Positions 10,183 through 19,642 are shown, counted from the first letter of the stretch. The stretch is DNA of 64,000 nucleotides from Clostridiales bacterium (GCA_020063565.1 JAICDB010000009.1:129393-193392), one strand, 5' to 3'. Notes: generated by a model from the letters alone, not told the origin. Translations and numbers: made by a program.

Positions 10183-13100
10183 ATGCCGACAATCTCAAAA
10201 ATCCGTTTTACAAATGTACAGTATGAAGACGGCGATAAACGCTATAATGACGAACTCTTTTTATTTGACGGACATAACGGCGCAATTCTCTTAGAAAACG
10301 GCGGGGGAAAAACGGTCTTTGTTCAAACGGCAATCCAGGCTATTCTCCCCCATCAAGATATTGCCAACAGGAAAATAAAAGATACCCTCCAGCTGGAAGG
10401 CAACAGCGCCCATATAGCAATTGAGTGGATACTAAATGAAAATCCCAGGCATTATGGTCTGACCTGTGTGACTTTATTTTTGACAAAAAACGGGCTGGAT
10501 TCTTATCGTTATGTATACGACTACGGCCCGGGGGAGCGGCATGCAATTGAAAATGTCCCTTTTGTCAAAAAAGATGCAAATGGCAACGACAGGCCTGCTG
10601 ACAGGTATGAAATCCTGGACTATTACCAGTACATGAGCCAGCAGTATATGAATGCCAAAACTTTTACGACAATTAAGGAATATCACAATTATCTCGAAGA
10701 GGAATTTAAGATAATTCCGTCGGAATGGAGAAAAATAGCTGTCATTAACAGCGCTGAAGGTGGCGTGGAAAGTTTTTTTGAAGGGTGCCAAACTACCGGT
10801 CAATTAATTGACCGGCTACTGATTCCTGCGGTGGAAGAAGGAATGGCCGGTCACGGGGCGGAAGGTTTTGCCCAAACCTTTGAAAAACACAGGACTAATT
10901 TTAAGGAATACAAGCGGCTCAGGGACTTGATTGAAGAAAACAAGCTTATTAAGGAACAAATTGATGGTTTTGTAGCGGTATATGAAAGGCTACACCACAA
11001 GGAGCAAGAATTTACAAAGGAAAAACAGCGGGCCAAAGCATACTATGGGCTGGTTGAGGAACAAAAGCGGGAAGTTGAAAAGGAACTTCTCGAATTTGCA
11101 CAGGCCGAGGAAAACTGGAATTATCGCTCAAAGGAGCTTGATAGAAAGCTAATTTCTTATGAAATTGCCTTGGAACAGGAGAAGTACCATGAGATAAATG
11201 AAAAATATCATGAAGAGGAAAAAATTTTAGAGAAAACAAAAGAAAACTTACGTGAAAAAGAAAAATATTATTACTCCTTGAAGTTGGCCGGATATAAAAA
11301 TGACCTTCAAGAACAAAAAGATCAGAAAGAACACTTTGAAAAGGAACTGCAAGATTTGGAGCAAAAGCAGGATATCGAAGATTTAAAAGAGCAATTCTAC
11401 ATCAACTCATGTGAGCTGAAAGGCTATTTTTATGAACAGGAAAGGGAACTGAACAAGAACAAGGCCCAATTAGAAAATCAAAAAGCACAGAGCGAAAAGG
11501 ACAGGAATAATTTGGAGGGAATGCTGCACTCCCTGAGAAATAAGAGAACTGATATAATTTCGGAACAATCGGCTGTTAGAGAGAGAATTGAACAACTCCG
11601 GGATAGAATGACAGAGCTGGCCGGTGATATTCTGGATAATCCCGAAAATGAAAAAGTCGAGGAAGAGCTTGCAAAATGGCAGGAGAAGGTTAACAAACTG
11701 GATCAACAGATTATTCGCTGTAAAGAAAAAATTAAAAAACTGGAAGGGGAAAGCAGCCAAAAAAAGCAGCTCCGAAAAACTGCCGAAGAGGAACAAAGAA
11801 AATGGGAAGTAAAAACAGGCACACTCCAGGACGAGATTGCTCGAATTGATAGGGAACAGCAGCAGCTTTTGGATAGTTTGAAAGAATACAAACCTGAGTG
11901 GAGTCACTATGATTCTCTTTATAAAAAACAGCATTCCATCCTGGAGCAGTTACAGGAAAAAGTAGAAAACCTGGAAAAAGAGCGTGCCGAACTTTTGAAG
12001 TTGGAGCGCCTGGCCTATAGATTTGTTGATGACTACCGGGAAAAAGATATCTTTACCGCCGACCCGCTGATAGAGGAACTTGTCAGTAAATGGAAAAATA
12101 GCTTCAGTATGCTTCAAACCGGTACCGGCTACATACAGGATGCAGCAGAAATGCTGAATAAGGCGGAGTCTGAACTGCTCTCCGCTTATCCCCTCTGGCC
12201 TGCAACAATTGTTGTTTCCGAGGGTGAAAAGGACAGACTTGCCGGTAAGCTTCAACTTAGTGCCGACAGGTTGACTCATCCCGTACAGGTAATTTCCGCT
12301 CATCAGGCAGCTGAGATAGTTAAAGCTGAAAAACCAATAATTGACATCTTTGTTTTACCCGGGCATTGGCATGAAAAAGTCCGGCAGGACACATTTCTGG
12401 TCTGGAAAGAGACTGTTGAAAAACAAGCCCTGGCGCGCTCGGAAGAAAGAAAAGCCAAGGAAAAGGAAAAAACCCGCTGGGAAGGGCTGCTCCAAAGCTG
12501 CCGTGACTTTTTTGATGACTATTCCTATGAACATTACCAGGAGCTTAAGGAAGAACTGCAAAAGGCGCAGGAAAATTTTCAGAACGCTCGAAAGAGACTG
12601 GCAGAGCTTGATGAGCGACTGGAGGAAATAGAACAGGAAGATAAAAATCTCCGGCAAATGGAGTCAACTGCTCAAATCGAACTAAACGCCCTTAATGAGC
12701 GGATTAAGAAAGGATTCCAATACCTTAAAAAGAAAAAGGAAAAAACCAAGGTAGAAGAGGAACTTTACCATCTTAATAAAAAACTGCAGCAAACAGAGAA
12801 GGAAGTGGAGAGTACTGAAAGAAACCTTAAAACGGCTGAAAAGCTCCTAGAAGACTTAAAAGTTCGAATCGATGACTTAACAAGGAAAATAAATCATTTA
12901 ACGGATAACCCGCTTTACAGGGAAGTAAAGGATTTCGAGCCTGTTCAAAGCGCAAAAAGCCTCTCTTTACTGGAACAGGAACGGAAAAGCCTGCAGGATA
13001 AACTAAATGAGAAGTTACAGGGCAGAAGAGAAATTGAAATCCAGATTGAGAAGACCGCTGAGAATATTTCTTATCTTAAAAGTCAAATAGATATGTTGCG

Positions 13101-14616
13101 TCAGGAAGCTGATGAACTGGATGAAAATCTTTCATTTCCTGCCCATGGAAAGGAAGAAATAGAGCGTACATCACAAGATATTAGACATTTAAAAATAGAG
13201 TTGAAGAATTTGCAAGAAAGTTTTAATACTATTAAAGCTAAGCAAATTGAACAGAAAACGGTATTAAGTAAGACAAGAGAAAAGTATGAAGAAAAATACC
13301 CGCAAAAGCCAATCGTCTTATTTCAAGCTCCTCTCCGGCAGGTTAAAGAGCAGTTAACGGAAGAAGGAAAGACACTGGAAAAAGAGAAAAACTATCTTGA
13401 AGAAAGGTTAAAAAAATTAGATGAGAAAAAGCAGGACATTATAAATGTCTATAATCTACTGGATAAAAAGAATGAGGCATTTCGTTATTTAACTTTTGAA
13501 CTAAAGCCTGCCTTACTTTCCGAACGGGAAGTTACTGATTTCCCTTATAATCGCATGAAAACAGTGCAGGGACTTATTCGAAGATTAGAGAGGCTTCAGG
13601 AAGAAGTAACTGGGGAAAAGGAAAAAGTTGATAAGTACCGCCAATCCTTCACTCACTTCTGTAATAACGAGATTGCAAATGTCAAGATGAAAGAAAAGGC
13701 ACTGGACGGTATCAGACAAAAGTATACGTATGAAGAGATTGTTAAATGGGGAGATCTGATGAACAGGCGGCTGCAGCGGGCAATCAGGCTTGCGGAGGAT
13801 AATATGCGCAATTACGACCAGCAGCTTGAACAGTTCATTACCCATATTCACACGTACCTGCAGAAACTTGCCGATGAGCTGCGGGTAATCCCCAGGAAGA
13901 CAAAGGTAAAAGTAGATGAGAAATGGAAGGAGATCTACCTGTTTAGTATTCCTGGATGGGAAGAACAGGAAGGAAAAGAGGCCCTCAGAAGGCATATTGA
14001 ATGGATAGTTATGCAGCTGGAAAAAGAGCACTACCTTGATGAAAACGGTCAGGAAGATATGGGAAAAGTGAGAAAAGCACTTTCAGGTTGGTTACATCCG
14101 AAACAGCTGCTGCGTGTTGTACTGAATAACAGGGAAATGAAAATAAAGTGCCGTAAGGTAACCAATGACGGCAAAGTAAGCGGTTCCCCCATATCGTGGG
14201 AACGCTCCAACTCCTGGTCCGGTGGGGAGAAATGGAGCAAAAACATGACTCTCTTTTTAGGTATTTTAAATTATATTGCAGAAAAAAGACAACACATTTC
14301 AGCAAATATGAAACGTCACCGGACAGTGATTGTTGATAATCCATTTGGAAAGGCATCAAGCGATCACGTATTGAATCCCGTGTTCTTTGTTGCAGAACAG
14401 CTGGGCTTTCAAATTATTGCTTTAACTGCACATTCGGAAGGAAAATTTTTGAGGGATTATTTCCCGATTATTTATAGCTGTCGCCTCCGTCAAGCCGGTG
14501 ACGGAAACAAGCTGGTTATGACCAAAGAAAAAGAGATTCGAAAAGCATATTTTAGAGACCATGATCCAATGTCCCTTGAGAGGTTAGGTGAATATGAGCA
14601 ATTAGAGTTGTTTTAA
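10183..14616 (+). CDS. jetC: Wadjet subunit JetC (SMC/MukB-like ATPase)
   Basis: Motor subunit that extrudes DNA loops and recognises small circular DNA. The 1477-residue product has an N-terminal ATPase half with Walker A GHNGAILLENGGGKT (about residues 30-44), two long coiled-coil arms around a central globular hinge (about residues 620-760), and a C-terminal half with signature NSWSGGEKWSKN (SGGE at 1346-1349) and Walker B TVIVDNPFGKASS (Asp1385). The DNPFGKASS form is shared with MukB-like proteins. ATG at 10183 is chosen over an upstream in-frame codon at 10093 because AAAGGAG sits 8 bases before it and jetB ends at 10181. Confidence 0.92.
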   Translation: MPTISKIRFTNVQYEDGDKRYNDELFLFDGHNGAILLENGGGKTVFVQTAIQAILPHQDIANRKIKDTLQLEGNSAHIAIEWILNENPRHYGLTCVTLFLTKNGLDSYRYVYDYGPGERHAIENVPFVKKDANGNDRPADRYEILDYYQYMSQQYMNAKTFTTIKEYHNYLEEEFKIIPSEWRKIAVINSAEGGVESFFEGCQTTGQLIDRLLIPAVEEGMAGHGAEGFAQTFEKHRTNFKEYKRLRDLIEENKLIKEQIDGFVAVYERLHHKEQEFTKEKQRAKAYYGLVEEQKREVEKELLEFAQAEENWNYRSKELDRKLISYEIALEQEKYHEINEKYHEEEKILEKTKENLREKEKYYYSLKLAGYKNDLQEQKDQKEHFEKELQDLEQKQDIEDLKEQFYINSCELKGYFYEQERELNKNKAQLENQKAQSEKDRNNLEGMLHSLRNKRTDIISEQSAVRERIEQLRDRMTELAGDILDNPENEKVEEELAKWQEKVNKLDQQIIRCKEKIKKLEGESSQKKQLRKTAEEEQRKWEVKTGTLQDEIARIDREQQQLLDSLKEYKPEWSHYDSLYKKQHSILEQLQEKVENLEKERAELLKLERLAYRFVDDYREKDIFTADPLIEELVSKWKNSFSMLQTGTGYIQDAAEMLNKAESELLSAYPLWPATIVVSEGEKDRLAGKLQLSADRLTHPVQVISAHQAAEIVKAEKPIIDIFVLPGHWHEKVRQDTFLVWKETVEKQALARSEERKAKEKEKTRWEGLLQSCRDFFDDYSYEHYQELKEELQKAQENFQNARKRLAELDERLEEIEQEDKNLRQMESTAQIELNALNERIKKGFQYLKKKKEKTKVEEELYHLNKKLQQTEKEVESTERNLKTAEKLLEDLKVRIDDLTRKINHLTDNPLYREVKDFEPVQSAKSLSLLEQERKSLQDKLNEKLQGRREIEIQIEKTAENISYLKSQIDMLRQEADELDENLSFPAHGKEEIERTSQDIRHLKIELKNLQESFNTIKAKQIEQKTVLSKTREKYEEKYPQKPIVLFQAPLRQVKEQLTEEGKTLEKEKNYLEERLKKLDEKKQDIINVYNLLDKKNEAFRYLTFELKPALLSEREVTDFPYNRMKTVQGLIRRLERLQEEVTGEKEKVDKYRQSFTHFCNNEIANVKMKEKALDGIRQKYTYEEIVKWGDLMNRRLQRAIRLAEDNMRNYDQQLEQFITHIHTYLQKLADELRVIPRKTKVKVDEKWKEIYLFSIPGWEEQEGKEALRRHIEWIVMQLEKEHYLDENGQEDMGKVRKALSGWLHPKQLLRVVLNNREMKIKCRKVTNDGKVSGSPISWERSNSWSGGEKWSKNMTLFLGILNYIAEKRQHISANMKRHRTVIVDNPFGKASSDHVLNPVFFVAEQLGFQIIALTAHSEGKFLRDYFPIIYSCRLRQAGDGNKLVMTKEKEIRKAYFRDHDPMSLERLGEYEQLELF

Positions 14617-14628
14617 ACAAGCACACCG

Positions 14629-14664
14629 AACCGCCCTGGAAAATCCCGGGCGGTTTATTTTTTG
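14629..14664 (+). terminator. Intrinsic terminator after jetC
   Basis: AACCGCCC (14629-14636) pairs with GGGCGGTT (14648-14655) and is followed by TTATTTTTT. It marks the right border of the Wadjet cassette. Confidence 0.85.
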
Positions 14665-14692
14665 CATACTTTTTCCCTCCTCGCCATATAAA
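14664..14692 (+). promoter_or_regulatory. Candidate SigE promoter of spoIID
   Basis: GCATACT (14664-14670), a 14-base spacer and CATATAAA (14685-14692) match the B. subtilis SigE consensus KMATATT-N14-CATACAnT at most positions. spoIID is SigE-dependent in B. subtilis. The match is by eye only. Confidence 0.45.
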
Positions 14693-14749
14693 TTTATAAA
14701 GCCTGTCTACTTTTCGGACACTACTTTTACAGTCGTGGGGAGGATTGTG

Positions 14750-15733
14750 ATGAGACGATTTATCATACTGGCCACCTTGTTTATCTTCATTTTGGTGATA
14801 GTGATACCCACTTTAATTGTAAATAACTTTAAAATATTTGCTCCCAGGATAGAGGTGGATAGTAAAGAGATGAAAATTACAGTGTTGTTCCATGAAACCG
14901 GCGAGATAAAGGTAATGCCTTTGGAGGAATATCTGGTAGGAGTTGTTGCTGCGGAAATGCCGGCAGAATTCGAAATGGAAGCTTTAAAGGCACAAGCTGT
15001 GGCAGCAAGGACCTACACATTGAAAAAACTGGATCTGAAAGCTAAAAAAGTTGACAGTTCCCACCCCGAGGCTATAGTTTGTACCGACCCCAATCACTGC
15101 CAGGCGTGGATGTCGGAAGAAGAATTGAAGAAACGCTGGGGACTTCTCAAGTATGTAAAATACCGCAAAAAAATTGAAGAAGCTGTTACAGCTACAAAAG
15201 GTCAGATCATAACCTATGAAGGCCGCCTTATAGACCCGGTCTATCACTCCACTTGCGGTGGAAGAACCGAAAACTCTGAAGAAGTCTGGAAATACAAAAT
15301 ACCGTATTTGAGAAGTGTAGAGTGCCCGTATGATGAAGATTCTCCCCGCTATAAGGAAGTAAAGGTCTTTTCAATGCAGCAGCTGGATAGTGTCCTGGGA
15401 ACCGACCTGGTAGCCGTACCTGCTTCAACCATCAGGGATAAAGTAGCAAGCTACTTTAGGATTCTCCAGAAAACTTCAACCGGCAGAATTAAAAAACTCT
15501 ATATAGGAGGCAAAACAATTTTAGCCACTGAATTAAGGTTCGCTTTGGGCTTGCGCTCTACAAGATTTTCCATGAGTATTTCGGAAGATAAAGTAAAATT
15601 CACCACATACGGAAACGGCCACGGGGTTGGAATGTGCCAGTATGGCGCCAACGGCTTTGCAAAACATGGTAAAAATTATATTGAAATACTTAAACATTAC
15701 TACACGGGAGTGGAAATTAAAGAGTATAAATAA
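14750..15733 (+). CDS. spoIID: Stage II sporulation protein D (SpoIID), peptidoglycan lytic transglycosylase
   Basis: Mother-cell enzyme that degrades septal peptidoglycan during engulfment together with SpoIIM and SpoIIP. The product is 327 residues with one N-terminal membrane anchor (about residues 3-24). The catalytic-Glu region EEYLVGVVAAEMPAEFEMEA and the following LKAQAVAARTYTL are typical, as are DPVYHSTCGGRTENSEEVW and GHGVGMCQYGANGFAKHG. ATG at 14750 is chosen because GGGGAGG (14737-14743) lies 6 bases upstream; a GTG at 14735 overlaps that site. spoIIQ follows closely. Confidence 0.95.
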   Translation: MRRFIILATLFIFILVIVIPTLIVNNFKIFAPRIEVDSKEMKITVLFHETGEIKVMPLEEYLVGVVAAEMPAEFEMEALKAQAVAARTYTLKKLDLKAKKVDSSHPEAIVCTDPNHCQAWMSEEELKKRWGLLKYVKYRKKIEEAVTATKGQIITYEGRLIDPVYHSTCGGRTENSEEVWKYKIPYLRSVECPYDEDSPRYKEVKVFSMQQLDSVLGTDLVAVPASTIRDKVASYFRILQKTSTGRIKKLYIGGKTILATELRFALGLRSTRFSMSISEDKVKFTTYGNGHGVGMCQYGANGFAKHGKNYIEILKHYYTGVEIKEYK

Positions 15734-15771
15734 AGGTAAAATATGTCAATAATATAGCCGAGGTGATGCGT

Positions 15772-16590
15772 ATGTTTAAATTACCGCAGTTTCGCTTCGG
15801 CTCTAAATTACCGAAATTTGAACGTATTAAAAAATTGCGGGAAAACAAAGTATTTGCTAAAAATTTATTATTCAAGAAAAGCTTTCTAGCCGTACTGGCG
15901 CTACTTTTTGTTGTTTCAGCAATTTTTGGAGCCGTCTATTATAAAAATATTTTGCCTTCATCGTTCGAACCTAATGTTACTATTTCAACGGAAGAAACAG
16001 TTGCAGATAAAGCAGCATCTAAAATGGACAGCCCTGCTTTACAAAAAGAACCTGATTTAAGCGAAACAACAACTTTACCTAAAAAGGAAGCAGACATTGA
16101 AAGTAAGCAGGAAGCAAAAAATACTGAACAAGAAGTAAATAAGGCAGTAAATACAATGGATAACGAACCTGTTTCTGAAACAAAGAAAATGGAACACCCC
16201 GTTAACTTTCCCCCAAGCGGAAAGTATGGCTTTACTTACAGCAAAACATACAAAGATTATCGCTTCCATAAAGGAGTTGACTTCAAAGCTGACGGCGGAA
16301 CTCCCGTAAGGGCAGTAATGGCAGGAAAAATCGATAGTGTCGAATACAGCGCCCAGGAAGCTTATAAAATTGTTGTCAACCACGGCTCCGGCTGGAAGAC
16401 TGTGTACAGCCACGTTGGGGATGTCAAAGTGGAAAAAGGCCAAAGGGTAGACCCCGGTGACACGCTGGCAGTGGTAGCTGTTCCCGGCAGCAAAGAAAGC
16501 ATTATGGGCCCACACCTTCACTTCGAGCTGTTATACAAAGGTCAAAGCCAAAACCCCCTGGAATATTTACCTGAAATAGAGACTCATTAA
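15772..16590 (+). CDS. spoIIQ: Stage II sporulation protein Q-like M23 peptidase (SpoIIQ)
   Basis: Forespore membrane protein that binds SpoIIIAH across the intermembrane space and helps engulfment. The 272-residue product has one membrane segment (about residues 38-60), a Glu/Lys/Thr-rich linker and a LytM/M23 domain. The zinc ligands HKGVDF, YSHV and HLHFE are all present, so it looks catalytically intact, as in Clostridium species and unlike the degenerate B. subtilis SpoIIQ. ATG at 15772 fits the GAGGTG at 15760-15765. Position after spoIID and before spoIIID supports the name. Confidence 0.85.
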   Translation: MFKLPQFRFGSKLPKFERIKKLRENKVFAKNLLFKKSFLAVLALLFVVSAIFGAVYYKNILPSSFEPNVTISTEETVADKAASKMDSPALQKEPDLSETTTLPKKEADIESKQEAKNTEQEVNKAVNTMDNEPVSETKKMEHPVNFPPSGKYGFTYSKTYKDYRFHKGVDFKADGGTPVRAVMAGKIDSVEYSAQEAYKIVVNHGSGWKTVYSHVGDVKVEKGQRVDPGDTLAVVAVPGSKESIMGPHLHFELLYKGQSQNPLEYLPEIETH

Positions 16591-16593
16591 GCT

Positions 16594-16634
16594 AAAAATA
16601 CCATCCTAAATTTTTTAGGATGGTATTTTTATAG
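16594..16634 (+). terminator. Intrinsic terminator after spoIIQ
   Basis: A perfect 17-bp stem (16594-16610 with 16614-16630, core ACCATCCTAAA/TTTAGGATGGT) is followed by T residues. The A/T flanks make it able to work in both directions. Confidence 0.9.
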
Positions 16635-16651
16635 AAATTTTAACCGAACGC

Positions 16652-16680
16652 TTGTTCTGGAGGCTAAATTATGATATAAT
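16652..16680 (+). promoter_or_regulatory. SigA-type promoter of the coiled-coil gene at 16724
   Basis: TTGTTC (16652-16657), a 17-base spacer and a perfect TATAAT (16675-16680) lie 44 bases before the coding start. Confidence 0.6.
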
Positions 16681-16723
16681 AAAAACGCGATTAATAGAAT
16701 ACCGGTAAGGGGGGCTGGAGGAT

Positions 16724-17090
16724 ATGGAGGATTTTAAAAAAGAGCTCAGAGAAATTCTGCGAGAAGAGTTAGAGCCTGTTAAAACTGAAATTAAACAATT
16801 ACATATTAAAGTGGGCGGACTGGAAGAAAAAGTAGGTAGCATGGAAACCAAAATGGACGGCATGGAGACCAAAATGGCTAGCATGGAAACCAGAATGGAC
16901 GGCATGGAAACGAAAATGGCTAGCATGGAAACCAGAATGGACGGCATGGAAACGCAAGATGCTAAAGCAAATGAACCTGGAGCTATTAGAGGATGTAAAG
17001 ATAATTAAAGAAAATGTAGAATACCTCACTTATCAGCAGGCTAAAAATAATCGTGAAATATATAAATTAAAACGCAGGACAATAAGGTAA
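16724..17090 (+). pseudogene. Coiled-coil protein gene with an apparent +1 frameshift
   Basis: The first frame (16724-17008) encodes MEDFKKELREILREELEPVK followed by repeats of METKMASMETRMDG (42-base tandem DNA repeats) and then an unlike tail. From 16959 another frame continues the coiled coil: MLKQMNLELLEDVKIIKENV, then EYLTYQQAKNNREIYKLKRR, stopping at 17088-17090. This looks like one protein of about 121 residues interrupted by one extra base near 16955 (GAAACGCAAGATG instead of a GAAACGAAAATG-type sequence). It could be a real mutation, a slippage site or an assembly error. It belongs to the same loose class as the genes at 3947, 40079 and 43131. A promoter and a terminator surround it. 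Confidence 0.65.
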
Positions 17091-17102
17091 AAATATAGTA
17101 TC

Positions 17103-17131
17103 CCGCTGCAAAACAGCGGTTTTTTATTTTT
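17103..17131 (+). terminator. Intrinsic terminator before spoIIID
   Basis: CCGCTG/CAGCGG stem with loop CAAAA, followed by TTTTTTATTTTT. Confidence 0.85.
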
Positions 17132-17265
17132 ATAGATAATTTTTTTCTACCATTTCAGGAATAATTTTTCAACAAATACCGTATCATTTCCAACACTTTT
17201 AAGGTCTAACTCCCTCATTTTTTTCATATGAATGTAAGGAATAAAACAATGAGGGAGGCCCACTC

Positions 17266-17526
17266 ATGCAGGACTACATTCGTCAAAGGGTGCTGGAAAT
17301 TAGCCGCCATATTATCGAAAATGGAGCTACAGTACGTCAGACAGCTGCCAAATTTGGTGTAAGCAAGAGTACTGTTCATAAAGATGTTACTGAAAGACTA
17401 CCGCGAATAAATAAGGAACTTACCGAAAAGGTTCGAAATATTTTGGATAAAAATAAAGCTGAACGCCACCTTCGTGGAGGAGAAGCCACCCGCAAAAAAT
17501 ATCGTGAAGAAAATGAAGAATCATAG
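17266..17526 (+). CDS. spoIIID: Sporulation transcriptional regulator SpoIIID
   Basis: Small DNA-binding protein that switches mother-cell gene expression on and off after SigE. The product is 86 residues, the usual size. The helix-turn-helix is ENGATVRQTAAKFGVSKSTV followed by HKDVTERLP, and the C-terminal basic tail (AERHLRGGEATRKKY) matches the family. GAGGGAGG precedes the ATG at 17266. It stands directly before the mreB-like gene mbl, as in B. subtilis. Confidence 0.96.
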   Translation: MQDYIRQRVLEISRHIIENGATVRQTAAKFGVSKSTVHKDVTERLPRINKELTEKVRNILDKNKAERHLRGGEATRKKYREENEES

Positions 17527-17665
17527 AAAAAATTAAAGGAATATTTTGTTTTATGGAGAAATAAGCCATGTAATCAAATTTTATTCCGGTCAGGACAAGC
17601 TAATTCTTGTATTTTACAGAATTAGTTTAAAATTATTCCATACAAGCTCAGAGGGGAGAAATTTG

Positions 17666-18697
17666 ATGTTCGGCTTTGGGTGGGGTCTCGATATTGGAGT
17701 GGATCTGGGAACTGCAAGCGTACTGGTTTTTGTTAAGGGTAAAGGCATTGTTCTTAACGAACCTTCCGTAGTAGCGATAGATAAAGCAAGCGGTGAGATT
17801 TTTGCAGTTGGAGAAGAAGCGCGCAGAATGCTGGGAAGAACCCCGGGAAATATTGTTGCCGTAAGGCCGTTGCGTGAAGGTGTAATAGCAGATTATGATA
17901 CCACAGAAAGAATGTTGCGGTATTTTTTGGAAAAAGCCATTGGAAAAAAGCCTTTTTTAAAACCCCGCGTCATGGTCTGCATACCTTCCGGAGTAACATC
18001 TGTTGAAGAAAGGGCAGTAAGGGAAGCAGCACTGCAAGCCGGTGCAAGGCAGGCTTACCTTATTGAGGAACCCCTGGCTGCTGCTCTGGGTGCAGGGCTT
18101 GACATATCCGATGCAAACGGGAGCATGGTAGTGGACATCGGTGGCGGCACGTGTGACATAGCAGTTCTTTCTCTGGGGGGTATTGTCTGTTCATCATCCC
18201 TGAGGGTGGGTGGAGATAAATTTGATGAAGCAATTATCCGCTACATCAGGCGTGGATACAACCTGATGATAGGTGAACGTACGGCAGAGGATTTAAAGGT
18301 TAAAATAGGTACTGCCTATCCCAAGGAAAAAAGAGACCCCTCATCAATGGAAGTTAGAGGTAGGGACTTGGTAAGCGGCCTACCCAAAACCATAGAAATA
18401 ACTTCTGAAGAAGTTAACAAAGCAATGGCAGAACCTCTAGAGGCCATTGTAAGCGCTGTAAAGGAAGTTTTAGAGCAAACGCCTCCCGAATTGGCCGCTG
18501 ACATAATAGACAAGGGTATGGTTTTAACCGGTGGCGGTTCAATGCTCCATGGTTTTAACTTCCTTTTGATGAAAAAAACTGGGCTGTTTGTCCATATCAG
18601 CGAAGACCCCGTTTCGTGTGTTGCACTTGGTACCGGAAAAGCGCTGCAGATGCTTGATGTACTTCAGCAAAACGGATTAGTAACGAGGAAAGTCTAA
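17666..18697 (+). CDS. mbl: MreB-family rod-shape protein Mbl
   Basis: Bacterial actin homologue that guides lateral cell-wall synthesis at the inner membrane face. The product is 343 residues. The actin-fold phosphate-1 loop (IGVDLGTASVLVFVKGKGIV), the VCIPSGVTSVEERAV segment, the EEPLAAALGAGL stretch, the phosphate-2 loop VVDIGGGTCDIAVLS and the adenosine motif MVLTGGGSMLHGF are all present. ATG at 17666 is used rather than an upstream in-frame start because AGAGGGGAGA lies just before it and the protein then begins MFGFGWGLDIGVDLG. Position after spoIIID supports mbl rather than mreB. Confidence 0.93.
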   Translation: MFGFGWGLDIGVDLGTASVLVFVKGKGIVLNEPSVVAIDKASGEIFAVGEEARRMLGRTPGNIVAVRPLREGVIADYDTTERMLRYFLEKAIGKKPFLKPRVMVCIPSGVTSVEERAVREAALQAGARQAYLIEEPLAAALGAGLDISDANGSMVVDIGGGTCDIAVLSLGGIVCSSSLRVGGDKFDEAIIRYIRRGYNLMIGERTAEDLKVKIGTAYPKEKRDPSSMEVRGRDLVSGLPKTIEITSEEVNKAMAEPLEAIVSAVKEVLEQTPPELAADIIDKGMVLTGGGSMLHGFNFLLMKKTGLFVHISEDPVSCVALGTGKALQMLDVLQQNGLVTRKV

Positions 18698-18797
18698 GAG
18701 GGATGTGCTCCTTTTCGAACACTTAATTTTTTACATATTTATTTTTCCTTCCGGCTAAACTAAGAGAGTTAGTGAAACTTTTTACCGGAGGGAAATC

Positions 18798-19592
18798 ATG
18801 AAAGATTACCAGCGATTCGGTGTAATATTTGCCATTATCCTGATACTGGTCTTATGCGTAGTTCATAATGTGCTGCCCCGGCAAACCATTTCAAATGCTC
18901 AAATACAAGAAAATCCCCCGGAGAATTTAAACACAAAAACAGATAACCTTAATATTCTCTTCCTGGGCGTTTCACGGAATGATCTTTTAATGGCTTCCGT
19001 CTACAGCATTAACTATAAAAACAGTAAGGGCAAGGTTAGATCAGGGGCTGTTTTTTTCCCTCCATTTTCACTGTTTAGCTGTAACGGGAAAATCATGACA
19101 CTGGAAGAAATTTATCAAGAAATGGATACCGCAGAGGCTATAACTAAAATAAGTAAAATACTGGAAAATGCCCTCCGGATTAAGATAGCCTACTCTGTAA
19201 AAATAGATAAAGCCATCTTTCGTGAGGTAGAAAAGATATTTGACCCCATTACGGTAAACGGCGAAGAGATAGAACTTGCTAACCTCTTTGAAATGGAGGC
19301 AAGCCCCCGGGATAAGGTAATATTAAAGCAGCTCATGAACCAGCTTACAAACCCCACAATATATTTCTATCATCTGCCCAGACTTCTCATCAATGCAAGA
19401 CACTATGTGACTACCGATTTTCCAGTTACTCCCGAAAACCTCTGGCTTCATTTTAAGATAGTTCGCAGGGTGGACACGTCAAACATCATAAAGGTAATTG
19501 CCCCGGGAGAGCCATGTACCCGGAAGGGGGAAAGAGCGCAGGTTATTCCCGAATCCTTTTTACGGAACATTATTTATAAAATCACAACGTAA
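18798..19592 (+). CDS. Membrane-anchored protein with a degenerate LytR-CpsA-Psr-like domain
   Basis: Not a confidently named family. The 264-residue product has an N-terminal membrane segment (about residues 8-28), then NILFLGVSRNDLLMASVYSI, which resembles the start of an LCP domain (NILILGLDDR...), and a middle part (LRIKIAYSVKIDKAIFREVE) that lines up with the LCP segment seen in the two genes at 21202 and 22191 (IEIDYYVVIDFDAFVKMVD). The conserved LCP arginines (RTDTIML, SIPRDT) are missing, so a ligase activity is unlikely. GGAGGG precedes the ATG. The relation to LCP is inference from pattern only. Confidence 0.5.
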   Translation: MKDYQRFGVIFAIILILVLCVVHNVLPRQTISNAQIQENPPENLNTKTDNLNILFLGVSRNDLLMASVYSINYKNSKGKVRSGAVFFPPFSLFSCNGKIMTLEEIYQEMDTAEAITKISKILENALRIKIAYSVKIDKAIFREVEKIFDPITVNGEEIELANLFEMEASPRDKVILKQLMNQLTNPTIYFYHLPRLLINARHYVTTDFPVTPENLWLHFKIVRRVDTSNIIKVIAPGEPCTRKGERAQVIPESFLRNIIYKITT

Positions 19593-19642
19593 AATTAGAA
19601 AAGGAGCGGACTTTTCGAATATCCTCTTAGCGGCAAAATAAA

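Noticed and set aside
17150-17265. Possible SigE promoter before spoIIID
   Set aside because: GAATAAT-14-CGTATCAT matches the -35 but too few -10 positions; not convincing by eye.
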